DNA of 36,460 nucleotides from Rathayibacter tritici. GTDB lineage: Bacteria > Actinomycetota > Actinomycetes > Actinomycetales > Microbacteriaceae. The notes under the pieces are model-generated. The model searched no databases, was not told the DNA's origin, and saw nothing but the letters and a program-made list of their open reading frames with translations. The position numbers were made by a program, and so were the translations under genes. Each line of letters starts with the position of its first letter. Positions within the stretch are counted from its first letter, which is position 1. This document shows positions 29,507 to 36,460 of this stretch, one piece after another. Location of the stretch: contig NZ_PSWS01000011.1 of the NCBI RefSeq assembly GCF_002932875.1, positions 1 through 36,460 on the forward strand, written 5' to 3'.

Positions 29507-30397
29507 GTGACCCGCGACGACTCCCTGTCCTTCGACACCACGACGCCGCTGCCCGGCTGGCAGCACGCCTACTCCGGCAAGGTCCGCGACCTCTACACCC
29601 CCGACAACGCCGACCCCGTGCTCGGCGCCGACCGGATGCTCGTGGTCGCCAGCGACCGGGTCAGCGCCTACGACGCCGTCCTCGAGCCCGGCATCCCGGG
29701 CAAGGGCGAGCTGCTGACCACGCTCTCCCTCTGGTGGTTCGCGCAGCTCGCCGACGTCCCGAACCATCTGATCCCGGGCGAGGTCCCGGAGGAGGTGCGC
29801 GGCCGGTCGATGCTGGTGAAGACCCTCGACATGGTCCCGATCGAGTGCGTCGTCCGCGGCTACCTCTCGGGAAGCGGTTGGAAGGAGTACCAGGCGAGCG
29901 GCTCCGTCTGCGGCATCCCGCTCCCCGAGGGCCTGCAGGACGGCGATCCGCTCCCCGAGCCCATCTACACCCCCGCCTGGAAGGCCCCGCAGGGCGAGCA
30001 CGACGAGAACATCACCTTCGAGCGCACGGTCGAGATCGTCGGGGAGGAGGCGGCGGAGGCGCTGCGCACCCTCTCGCTCGCGGTGTTCCGCGAGGCCTCC
30101 GCCATCGCCCTGGCCCGCGGTGTGCTGCTGGCCGACACCAAGTTCGAGTTCGGGATCGACCGCGAGAGCGGAGTGGTCACCCTCGGCGACGAGGTACTCA
30201 CCAGCGACTCCTCCCGCTACTGGGACGCCGACGACTATGACGCCGGAATCCGCGGGCGCTCGTTCGATAAGCAGATCGTGCGCGACTGGCTCGCCGACAA
30301 GTGGAACGGCCAGGGCCTTGCGCCGACCCTTCCGTCCGAGATCGTCGAGCGCACGGCCGCGCGCTATCGCGAACTCATCGAGCGCCTGACGCGCTGA
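29507..30397 (+). CDS. purC: Phosphoribosylaminoimidazole-succinocarboxamide synthase (SAICAR synthetase)
   Basis: A 296-residue cytoplasmic enzyme that joins aspartate to CAIR with ATP, a middle step of IMP synthesis. Motifs: HAYSGKVRDLY at the N-terminus (ATP site), VVASDRVSAYDAVL, the family signature ECVVRGYLSGSGWKEY, and LADTKFEFG with its metal-binding acidic residues. Length is that of the longer actinobacterial and fungal type. GTG at 29507 is supported by the -10 hexamer and by the position of the first conserved residues. It stands apart from purD, and the AraC gene follows after 13 bases. Confidence 0.97.
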   Translation: MTRDDSLSFDTTTPLPGWQHAYSGKVRDLYTPDNADPVLGADRMLVVASDRVSAYDAVLEPGIPGKGELLTTLSLWWFAQLADVPNHLIPGEVPEEVRGRSMLVKTLDMVPIECVVRGYLSGSGWKEYQASGSVCGIPLPEGLQDGDPLPEPIYTPAWKAPQGEHDENITFERTVEIVGEEAAEALRTLSLAVFREASAIALARGVLLADTKFEFGIDRESGVVTLGDEVLTSDSSRYWDADDYDAGIRGRSFDKQIVRDWLADKWNGQGLAPTLPSEIVERTAARYRELIERLTR

Positions 30398-30410
30398 GGC
30401 ACCGAGACCT

Positions 30411-31358
30411 GTGGAGGATCACCCCCGTCCCGTGCGGCTCGAAGCCGGCGGCCAGGATCCGGACGAGGCCCGCCACAGCCTCGCCCGGCTCTACAACGGC
30501 GACGAGTGGCGCGCCGCCACCACCGACTCCGATTTCAGCTACCGCTACGCCGCCATCGGCGACGGCGGGATGACCCTGCGCACCTCGCGGATGTCCGGTC
30601 GCCTCGCCGGCGGTATCGGCGACTCCGACGATGTCGTCGTGCAGTGGATCGTCGGCGGCGCCGGGCGGCTCGATGTGGGCCGCGCCTCCATCGTGATGGC
30701 GGAGCACCTGCCCGTGCTCTTCCCGGTCGGTCGCCCGTTCGCGTTCGACTACGCCGACTTCGATCAGCGCCTGGTGCACCTCGATCGCGGAGTCGTCGAC
30801 CGCGTCGGCGCCGAGCGGGGCCTGATCGGGCCCCTCGTCTTCGACCCCGAGCACCGCCCCGCCGAGGCTGCGATCCGCAGGTGGCGCGCCGCGGTCGCCG
30901 CCTCCGCTCGAGCGCTGCGCAGCGAGCGAGTCGAACCTCTGCTCTGGGACGAGCTGACCCGCGCCACGGCCTCCGCCCTGCTGGATCTCTCTCCCCCGGA
31001 GTCGGCCGCGCTCCCGCCCGAGCTGCTCGCCCCTCGCAACACGAGGGTCCGCATCGCGGTCGAGTACGTGCACGCCTACTGCGCCGAGCCGATCGGCCCG
31101 ACCGAGATCGCGGAAGCGGCCGGGCTCAGCGTCCGCGGAGTGCAGTCCGCGTTCCAGCGCGTGCTCGGGATGCGTCCGATCGCCTACCTCCGCCTGGTCC
31201 GGCTCGACCGCGCTCGTCAGGAGCTGGCAGCGAGCCCACCGCGCGCAACGACAGTCGCGGCCGTCGCCCAACGCTGGGGCTTCGGCAACGCGGGCCGCTT
31301 CAGCGCCGCCTACGCGGAGCGATTCGGCGAGCCGCCGAGCACCACCCTGCTGCGGTGA
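30411..31358 (+). CDS. AraC-family transcriptional regulator
   Basis: A 315-residue regulator with an N-terminal cupin-like ligand domain (about 25-165; RLDVGRASIVMAEHLPVLFP) and a C-terminal double helix-turn-helix (about 215-315). The HTH reads IGPTEIAEAAGLSVRGVQSA, then FQRVLGMRPIAYLRLVRLDR, with the second motif ATTVAAVAQRWGFGNAGRFS. GTG at 30411 follows purC after 13 bases on the same strand, so it may be co-transcribed with purC, though no regulatory link to purines is known. The effector is unknown. Confidence 0.9.
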   Translation: MEDHPRPVRLEAGGQDPDEARHSLARLYNGDEWRAATTDSDFSYRYAAIGDGGMTLRTSRMSGRLAGGIGDSDDVVVQWIVGGAGRLDVGRASIVMAEHLPVLFPVGRPFAFDYADFDQRLVHLDRGVVDRVGAERGLIGPLVFDPEHRPAEAAIRRWRAAVAASARALRSERVEPLLWDELTRATASALLDLSPPESAALPPELLAPRNTRVRIAVEYVHAYCAEPIGPTEIAEAAGLSVRGVQSAFQRVLGMRPIAYLRLVRLDRARQELAASPPRATTVAAVAQRWGFGNAGRFSAAYAERFGEPPSTTLLR

Positions 31359-31362
31359 GTGC

Positions 31363-31821
31363 TCAGTCCTCGAGCTCGGGCGGTGGCTGTCCCTCGAGGA
31401 TCCGGCTGAGCCCGTCGAGGAGCGTTGCGACGGTCGCCGCCTCCGCCTCGGGCACGCGGGAGACCATCGCGCGGATCTGGTCGTAGGTGGGGTCGTCGGT
31501 GCCGACGATCGCCTTCCGCGCGCGTTGCGTCAGGCAGAGGATGCGGCCGCGGCCGTCGGAGGGGTCGGGGGTGCGGTCGACATAGCCCGCGCGGGCCAGG
31601 CGGTCGACGAGGAGCGAGACCGCCGCCGTCGTGATTGACAGCGCCGCAGCGAGGTCGACGGCGCGCACGACCTCGTTCCGCCGTTCGCCCTCTCCCACGA
31701 GCCGCAGTGCTGCGAGGTCCGTCGCTCCGACGCCCAGGCGCCGCTCCACCCGGCCGTCGTAGTCGCGCTCCGCGGTGCGCAACCGCGCCAGCAGAGCGAA
31801 CAGATCTGGTCGAGCGTCCAT
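31363..31821 (-). CDS. MarR-family transcriptional regulator
   Basis: A 152-residue winged-helix regulator. The HTH is NEVVRAVDLAAALSITTAAV, then SLLVDRLARAGYVDRTPDP, with the wing SDGRGRILCLT in the position of the MarR DxRxxx signature. It should act as a dimer that releases DNA on binding a phenolic or oxidant ligand. ATG at 31821 follows GGAAGG. It converges with the AraC gene (stops four bases apart) and diverges from DUF7882-like copy 3 across the palindromes at 31937-31955. Confidence 0.9.
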   Translation of the reverse strand: MDARPDLFALLARLRTAERDYDGRVERRLGVGATDLAALRLVGEGERRNEVVRAVDLAAALSITTAAVSLLVDRLARAGYVDRTPDPSDGRGRILCLTQRARKAIVGTDDPTYDQIRAMVSRVPEAEAATVATLLDGLSRILEGQPPPELED

Positions 31822-31936
31822 CGCAGTGCACCTTCCGAGCAACCGGCGCCCCGGACGGGACCTCGCCGCCCCCATCGAACCACTTCTGCGGCGGGCAGAG
31901 CACCGATATCCCGAAAGCGCAGTGGCGGACCGGGCT

Positions 31937-31955
31937 GTTAGCTAACCGACTTAGC
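31937..31955. promoter_or_regulatory. Overlapping palindromes, candidate MarR operator
   Basis: GTTAGCTAAC (31937-31946) is a perfect palindrome, overlapped by GCTAA-N5-TTAGC (31941-31955). A possible -35 TTAGCT and -10 TACAGT (31962-31967) are superimposed on the plus strand. Position between the divergent MarR gene and the DUF7882-like module suggests joint repression. Confidence 0.5.
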
Positions 31956-32019
31956 AATACCTACAGTCGGGTGAGCGGCACACCTTCCGTGCGCCGTCAA
32001 CGCTGAGGAGGTGCACACG

Positions 32020-32346
32020 ATGGGTCGACTTCTGTATGGGGCGCCCGCTAGCTCGCACTCCTTCGAGGACCGCGCCCTGGCCCACCTGCAGACCGTGATC
32101 ACGTCCCGGTTCCGCCGCGGCGAGGGCTTCCTGCTCACGATCGAGGACGGCGCCGGTCGCCGGTCCGAGCTGTGGCTCCACCCCGGCATCCCCCTCCGCT
32201 ACGAGTACGACGACGTCGCCCCGATCGGCTTGAACCCGCACTGGCTGCGCGAACTCTCCCACGCATCGAACGGCCGTCTCGGCCTCCACCTCCTCCCCGA
32301 ACCCTCGTCGACCGACGACCTCTCCGTGAAGAAGATCCCCGCATGA
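32020..32346 (+). CDS. DUF7882-like small protein, copy 3 (108 aa)
   Basis: Most diverged copy: MGRLLYGAPASSHSFEDRAL, AHLQTVITSRFRRGEGFLLT, a shortened Asp/Gly loop, RRSELWLHP, RYEYDD, LNPHWLREL and LLPEP. ATG at 32020 follows GAGGAGG at spacing eight; an in-frame GTG nine bases earlier overlaps that binding site and is unlikely. Its stop overlaps the next ATG (ATGA), so it is coupled to a 65-residue partner. Possible control by MarR from the operator upstream. Function unknown. Confidence 0.78.
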   Translation: MGRLLYGAPASSHSFEDRALAHLQTVITSRFRRGEGFLLTIEDGAGRRSELWLHPGIPLRYEYDDVAPIGLNPHWLRELSHASNGRLGLHLLPEPSSTDDLSVKKIPA

Positions 32347-32540
32347 GCGACCACAACGGCACCCTGTTCCGTCGCGGAGGGACCGTCCGCTTCGTCCGCT
32401 GGATTTCGTCCCGCGACGGCGGTTGGGCCCCCGAGATCGTGCAGGGACGCTATCTCGAACGCGACGACCGCGGCTGGCTGGTCGAGATCGAGGGCACCCC
32501 GACGGTCCTCGCGAAGGACGACTGGGCCGTCTACCGCTGA
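32343..32540 (+). CDS. Partner of DUF7882-like copy 3 (65 aa)
   Basis: ATG at 32343 overlaps the previous stop by four bases. The protein is beta-rich and aromatic: LFRRGGTVRFVRWISS, WAPEIVQGRYLERDDRGWLV and TVLAKDDWAVYR. The strand pattern suggests a small SH3-like barrel, an inference from pattern only. It differs from the partners of copies 1 and 2. Confidence 0.65.
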   Translation: MSDHNGTLFRRGGTVRFVRWISSRDGGWAPEIVQGRYLERDDRGWLVEIEGTPTVLAKDDWAVYR

Positions 32541-32565
32541 CCTGCGCCGCGCCCCGGCGTACTGT
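32537..32565 (+). promoter_or_regulatory. Promoter of the MFS gene, leaderless transcript likely
   Basis: CTGACC (32537-32542) and TACTGT (32560-32565) are separated by 17 bases. The GTG at 32573 starts seven bases after the -10, so transcription should begin at or next to the start codon. The -35 overlaps the stop of the preceding gene. Confidence 0.55.
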
Positions 32566-32572
32566 TGAGCAG

Positions 32573-33976
32573 GTGCGTTCTCACGATCGCCGCGGCATCA
32601 CCTCGGCTCCCTTCCTCCTGACCACCGTCGGAACCACGAGCCTCGTGTTCTTGTGCGCGTTCGAGTCACTCGCGGTGACGACGATCATGCCGATCGTCAG
32701 CGCCGACCTGAACGGCCGCGCGCTCTACCCGCTCGCCTTCGCAGCGGCGCTCGCCGCCGCGGTCGTCGGGATGGTGGCGGCCGGCTCCTCCGCAGACCGT
32801 CGCGGGCCGACTCCGTCGCTGGTCACCGCAATCCTGCTCTTCACCCTGGGGCTGATCGCCGCCGGCGCCGCACAGTCGATGCCCGTCTTCGTCGGGGCCC
32901 GGCTGGTGCAGGGGCTGGGCAGCGGAGGCATCACCGTCACCCTCTACGTTCTCGTCGCCCGGGTGTATCCGAGCGAGCTGCATCCGCGGATCTTCGGCGC
33001 CTTCGCCGCCGCCTGGGTCGTTCCCTCCCTGGTCGGACCGCTGGTGGCCGGAGTCGTCGCGGAGCTGGCGAGCTGGCACTGGGTGTTCTTCGGAGTCGTC
33101 GCGCTGGTCGCCCTCGCGAGCGCCGCGATCGCGCCGACCCTCCGCGCCCTCGAACCGCGCGACAGGCTGCCCTTCGACCGGCGCTCGATCGGCCGCGTCT
33201 TCCGCGCCGTCGTCGTCTCGGCCGCAGTCGTCGTTCTGAGCACGAGCGCCGAGCTCGCGCCGGACCTCGCCGGTCTCCTCGCCGCCGCGGCCGTCGTCGT
33301 CGTGATCGTCGCCGTCCGTGCTCTCCTGCCGGCCGGCACACTGCGCGCGCGGGGCGTCCTGCCGTCGGTGATCCTCCTCCGCGCCCTCGTCACCGCAGCC
33401 TTCTTCGGCACCGAGGTGTACCTGCCACTGCTGCTCTCGGAGCAGTACGGCCTGCCTCCGTGGCTCTCGGGAGCGGTGCTGACGGCAGGCGCCGTCTCGT
33501 GGGCTCTCGGCTCGAACCTCCAGGGCCGCCCGGGCGCCCGCCTCAGCCACGGAGGAGCGATGCGGCTTGGCACGTCGCTGGTCCTCGCCGGGATTGCCGT
33601 CGTGCTGCTCGTGACCGTGCTCGCGCTCAGCCCGATCGTCGCGGGCGTCGGCTGGTTCCTCGCCGGCGGCGGCATGGGCACGATGTTCCCGCGGATGGGG
33701 ACGATGACGCTCGCGCTCTCGGCACCGGGCCGGGAGGGCTTCAATAGCTCGGCCCTGCAGATCGCCGACTCGACCGGCGCCTCGGTCTCGCTCGCGCTGA
33801 CAGGACTGCTCGCCGCGGCAGTCACCGGGCTGATCGGAGCCGGCACCGGCGTGTTCGCCGCGACCTTCTCCTACGGTGCGCTGATCGCGATCGTCGCCGT
33901 CGGGCTGGCCGGCCGCCTCGACGGGCTCCTCCGGCGCGAGGGACGCCGGGAACCCACCGCGCAGGATCAGCTGTAG
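32573..33976 (+). CDS. Major facilitator superfamily transporter (467 aa)
   Basis: A polytopic MFS protein with about 12-14 hydrophobic helices. The N-terminus is FLLTTVGTTSLVFLCAFESL with TTIMPIVSADL in helix one, reminiscent of drug:H+ antiporters. The loop SSADRRGPTPSL stands in the MFS A-motif position, and VGARLVQGLGSGGI matches the helix-four signature of DHA-type exporters. GGGMGTMFPRMGTM is near the C-terminus. The substrate is unknown; drug or metabolite efflux is likely. GTG at 32573 is set by the promoter and the first helix. It overlaps the opposing HAD gene by ten bases. Confidence 0.9.
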   Translation: MRSHDRRGITSAPFLLTTVGTTSLVFLCAFESLAVTTIMPIVSADLNGRALYPLAFAAALAAAVVGMVAAGSSADRRGPTPSLVTAILLFTLGLIAAGAAQSMPVFVGARLVQGLGSGGITVTLYVLVARVYPSELHPRIFGAFAAAWVVPSLVGPLVAGVVAELASWHWVFFGVVALVALASAAIAPTLRALEPRDRLPFDRRSIGRVFRAVVVSAAVVVLSTSAELAPDLAGLLAAAAVVVVIVAVRALLPAGTLRARGVLPSVILLRALVTAAFFGTEVYLPLLLSEQYGLPPWLSGAVLTAGAVSWALGSNLQGRPGARLSHGGAMRLGTSLVLAGIAVVLLVTVLALSPIVAGVGWFLAGGGMGTMFPRMGTMTLALSAPGREGFNSSALQIADSTGASVSLALTGLLAAAVTGLIGAGTGVFAATFSYGALIAIVAVGLAGRLDGLLRREGRREPTAQDQL

Positions 33977-34968
33977 AGCGACTCCGGAACATCGAGGCCG
34001 TAGATCGCCCGACCGGACGACCAGATCACCGAACAGGCGGCCCGGAGCAGGTCGGTCGCGTCCTCTCCCGCGTCCACGATCAGGACGGAGTCGCCCTCGA
34101 GGCGCACCTTCGCGCCGCGGACGGCGTGAGTCCCGTTCCGCGAGACGGTCGTCGCCGGGTACGGCAGGTGCAACTCACGCAGGTCGCCGAGGATGTAGGT
34201 CGGGCGGAGCTTCGGCTCGGCGGCGAGCAATTGCTTCGCCCGGTCGATCCCGGTCAGCACGTGCGCACTCGCCATGTCCGCGCCGTTCGCTCCGGCGATA
34301 TCGGTGTCCAGCCGGTCGCCGAGGAAGAGCGGATTCGCGGAGCCGAACCGCGCGGTCGCCGCATCGAAGATCGCGCGCTCCGGCTTGCCTGCGACGACCG
34401 GGAGCCGGCCGACCGCGGTGTGCACGGCCGAGACGAGCGTGCCGTTTCCCGGAGCGATGCCGCGCGCGACGGGGATCGTCCAGTCCGTGTTCGTCGCGAC
34501 CCACGGGATACCGGTGTGCAGCGCGAACGAGGCCTCGGCCAGCTGCTCCCAGCCGACCGTGGGCGCGAAGCCCTGGATGACTGCGGCCGGCGAGTCCTCC
34601 GCGCTCCGCGTCACCGTGAAGCCTGCACGCTCGACCTCCGAGGTGAGACCCTCCGCGCCAACCACGAGGATCGTCGCGCCCGCCGGCACCAGATCGGCGA
34701 GCAAGACGACCGCGGCCTGCGGCGAGGTGACGACGTCCTCGGGTCGCACGCTCAGCCCGAGCTCCGAGAGATGTCCGGCGACGGACGCGTCGGTACGTGA
34801 GGCGTTGTTGGTGATGTAGCCGATCCGCAGCGACTCGGCCGCGCGGTTGAGACTCTCCACCGCGAACGGGATCGCCTCGGCACCCCTGTAGACGACCCCG
34901 TCGAGGTCGGCCAGCACCGAGTCGCGCCCGTCGAGCGGGGTGGGCTCAGTTCTACTGCCGCGGAACAT
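33967..34968 (-). CDS. HAD-IIA family hydrolase (NagD-like phosphatase)
   Basis: A 333-residue phosphatase of the haloacid dehalogenase superfamily, subfamily IIA. Catalytic nucleophile Asp21 and acid Asp23 are in LADLDGVVYRG. Motif II is ITNNAS, motif III Lys is in VAGKPERAI, and motif IV is FLGDRLDTDIAGA. The C2 cap lies between motifs II and III. Substrates of NagD-like enzymes are small sugar or nucleotide phosphates. Its start overlaps the end of the upstream TPR gene by 17 bases, so the two are translationally linked. I recall this TPR-HAD order from other actinobacteria. Confidence 0.93.
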   Translation of the reverse strand: MFRGSRTEPTPLDGRDSVLADLDGVVYRGAEAIPFAVESLNRAAESLRIGYITNNASRTDASVAGHLSELGLSVRPEDVVTSPQAAVVLLADLVPAGATILVVGAEGLTSEVERAGFTVTRSAEDSPAAVIQGFAPTVGWEQLAEASFALHTGIPWVATNTDWTIPVARGIAPGNGTLVSAVHTAVGRLPVVAGKPERAIFDAATARFGSANPLFLGDRLDTDIAGANGADMASAHVLTGIDRAKQLLAAEPKLRPTYILGDLRELHLPYPATTVSRNGTHAVRGAKVRLEGDSVLIVDAGEDATDLLRAACSVIWSSGRAIYGLDVPESLYS

Positions 34969-36235
34969 CCGGGTCCTCCTCGGTGGTGGGGCGGGTGGCG
35001 GTGGTGGTGGCGCGCTCGGGCTCCTCCTCGATCACCTCGATCGTCTCGTCGTCACCGCCGCCCTCGGCAGCGAACACCACCTGCGCGGCGACGTCGGCAC
35101 GGCGCTGCCACTCCGCCGCCTCGTCGGAGCGACCGAGCTCCTCGAGCACCAGGGCGTAGGCAGCGAAGAGATCGGGACTGTACGAGAACGCCCGGTCCGG
35201 ATCCAGCTGCGGGATCTCCAGCTCCATCACAGCGAGTTCCGTCTGACCAAGGTCGAGGCGCGCACCGGACATAGCGATGGCCAGGGACACCTGGGCGCCT
35301 GGGCTCAGCCTGCTGCGGTCGATGGACCGCCCCAGTTCGAGCGCCTTGTCGGGCCGACCGACGCCGCGCTCGGAGTCGACCATCAGCGGAACCTGCTCAT
35401 CGGAGCCCGAGATGCGGCGGAAGGTGCGCAGCTCACGGAGTGCCAGAGCGAAGTCACCGGTCGCGTACGCCGAGATGGCCAGCGACTCGCGCACCACGGC
35501 GATGCGTCCCGCCCGACGAGCGGCGGAGAGCACATGGCGATGCGCCAACTCCGGGTCCTCCTCGAGGAGGCGGCCGGCCATCACCAGGTGACGGGCGACC
35601 CACTCGGCGTTGTCCTTCGAGAGCGTGCGCAGTTCATTGCGCGCGACCTTGTCGAGGTCCTTCGCCTGCACGTCATCTGGCAGATCGGGATCGTCGTGAC
35701 GTGGGCGCACCGACTGCAGAGAGCGCCGTTCGCGCTCCTCCTCGGTGAGCTCCGGCTCCTCGTGCGGGCCGCCCCGGCCGCTGCTGAAACCCTCGCGTCC
35801 GCGGCCGCCGCTCGGGCGGTCCCCACCGTTGCGGCGATCGTTCGACCACGGGCGCGCCCCGTCGTCCCGCGAGCCCGCGCGGAAGGGCGGTCGCGAGTCG
35901 CCGTCCCGACGGGAATCGCCGTCACGCTGCGGACGCGAATTGCCACCACCACGATACGGAGGACGAGCATCACCCTCACGCTGCGGACGCGACTCGCCAC
36001 CGCTACCGCCCCGATACGGAGGCCGCGAGTCGCCGTCCCGACGGGGACGCGGGTCAGCGTTTCGCTGGGGACGCGAGTCGCCACCGCCGCGGTACGGAGG
36101 ACGAGCATCACCCTCGCGACGCGGACGGGAGTCGCCCGATTCGCCACGACCGTTCGAGGGACGACCGGCCCGGGGAGAACGCTCGTCCCGCCGTCCGGAG
36201 TCCCGGTCGTTCTGGTCGGATCCTGAGTCGTCCAT
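34952..36235 (-). CDS. TPR-like protein with a repeat-rich RGG/PPYRGG N-terminus (427 aa)
   Basis: The first about 160 residues are low-complexity and strongly charged: repeated DSRPPYRGG and DARPPYRGGG units mixed with SRPQR and GDSR, and a GRGREGFSSGRGG end. The DNA itself is repetitive between about 35880 and 36130. The rest is helical with TPR-like pairs: LRTLSKDNAEWVARHLVMAG, ALRELRTFRRI, DKALELGRSI and YALVLEELGRSDEAAEWQRR. An acidic tail ends it. RGG-rich segments commonly bind RNA, and the gene is the first after the rRNA terminator on the same strand. ATG at 36235 follows GAGGAA. The helical part is conserved in actinobacteria as a hypothetical protein; ribosome or RNA contact is inferred. 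Confidence 0.85.
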   Translation of the reverse strand: MDDSGSDQNDRDSGRRDERSPRAGRPSNGRGESGDSRPRREGDARPPYRGGGDSRPQRNADPRPRRDGDSRPPYRGGSGGESRPQREGDARPPYRGGGNSRPQRDGDSRRDGDSRPPFRAGSRDDGARPWSNDRRNGGDRPSGGRGREGFSSGRGGPHEEPELTEEERERRSLQSVRPRHDDPDLPDDVQAKDLDKVARNELRTLSKDNAEWVARHLVMAGRLLEEDPELAHRHVLSAARRAGRIAVVRESLAISAYATGDFALALRELRTFRRISGSDEQVPLMVDSERGVGRPDKALELGRSIDRSRLSPGAQVSLAIAMSGARLDLGQTELAVMELEIPQLDPDRAFSYSPDLFAAYALVLEELGRSDEAAEWQRRADVAAQVVFAAEGGGDDETIEVIEEEPERATTTATRPTTEEDPDVPRQ

Positions 36236-36370
36236 GCGTTCCTCGCCTGTCGGGTGATGCTCTGTGGAGTTGGTCCGCCCGAGGGCGAAGACGACGACCG
36301 AAGCCGTCGCACCACCCTAACCCGCCCGCTGATCGGCTGGGCAGAGACGGTCGAAGTGGTGGTTAAACAG

Positions 36371-36400
36371 CGATGGCCACCCATTTCTGGGTGGCCATCG
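36371..36400 (-). terminator. rRNA operon terminator
   Basis: A perfect 13-base stem (36371-36383 with 36388-36400) encloses TTTC. It stands eight bases beyond the 5S 3' end on the minus strand, followed by CTGTTTAACC. Position and strength fit rrn termination. Confidence 0.85.
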
Positions 36401-36408
36401 TGAATGGT

Positions 36409-36460
36409 GTCCGGCGGTGTCCTACTCTCCCACAGGGTCCCCCCTGCAGTACCATCGGCG
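36409..36460 (-). rRNA. rrf: 5S ribosomal RNA, 3' part (runs off the right edge)
   Basis: Read on the minus strand the segment has CGCCGATGGTACTGCAG, then GTGGGAGAGTAGG and CACCGCCGGAC, the conserved 3' half of actinobacterial 5S rRNA. About 52 bases are inside the window; the 5' part and the rest of the operon lie beyond 36460. The 3' end is placed at 36409 by the terminal GGAC and is accurate to a base or two. Confidence 0.93.

Overview
The window is GC-rich, densely coded actinobacterial chromosome. The gene content points to a member of the Microbacteriaceae (Rathayibacter, Clavibacter or Curtobacterium relatives): many GTG starts, leaderless starts, a mycobacterial-type LigD (polymerase, phosphoesterase, ligase), a LAETG sorting signal, purine genes near a sterol-carrier-like gene, and several small proteins I know only from this family. 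The genus is inferred from gene content. No transposase, integrase, prophage gene, CRISPR array or tRNA was seen. A 5S rRNA runs off the right edge on the minus strand.

Layout. 1-2.0 kb: the end of a gene that is probably purF, two small membrane proteins, a LysR regulator and a 36-residue membrane peptide. 2.1-6.4 kb: a secreted, cell-wall-anchored 5'-nucleotidase, a sterol-carrier-like protein and purD. 6.4-9.3 kb: a TIGR01777-type epimerase, a four-helix membrane protein and a short-chain dehydrogenase. 9.4-12.1 kb: a coupled operon of type III polyketide synthase, methyltransferase and small membrane protein, facing a micro-operon of tiny membrane proteins. 12.2-16.2 kb: nitroreductase, the first of three DUF7882-like modules, a DsbA-like/CcdA redox pair and glutathione peroxidase. 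16.4-20.5 kb: ligD, an MFS transporter and an unknown small gene. 20.7-24.0 kb: an island of small uncharacterised proteins around two tandem GAF-ANTAR regulators, bounded on both sides by two paralogous minus-strand genes. 24.2-28.4 kb: a secreted modular GH43 glycosidase and a 2-oxoglutarate/Fe(II) oxygenase. 28.5-32.5 kb: a second dehydrogenase, purC, an AraC regulator, a MarR regulator and the third DUF7882-like module. 32.6-36.5 kb: an MFS transporter, a HAD-IIA phosphatase, a repeat-rich TPR protein, the rRNA operon terminator and the 5S rRNA.

How the genes work together. purF (probable), purD and purC are three steps of IMP synthesis, scattered among unrelated genes. DsbA-like/CcdA and glutathione peroxidase handle thiol and peroxide stress. 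The most intriguing material is poorly described: three DUF7882-like modules, each followed by a different small partner, the GAF-ANTAR island, a family of long inverted repeats with a shared internal core, and many start codons 6-7 bases after a -10 hexamer, implying leaderless transcripts.
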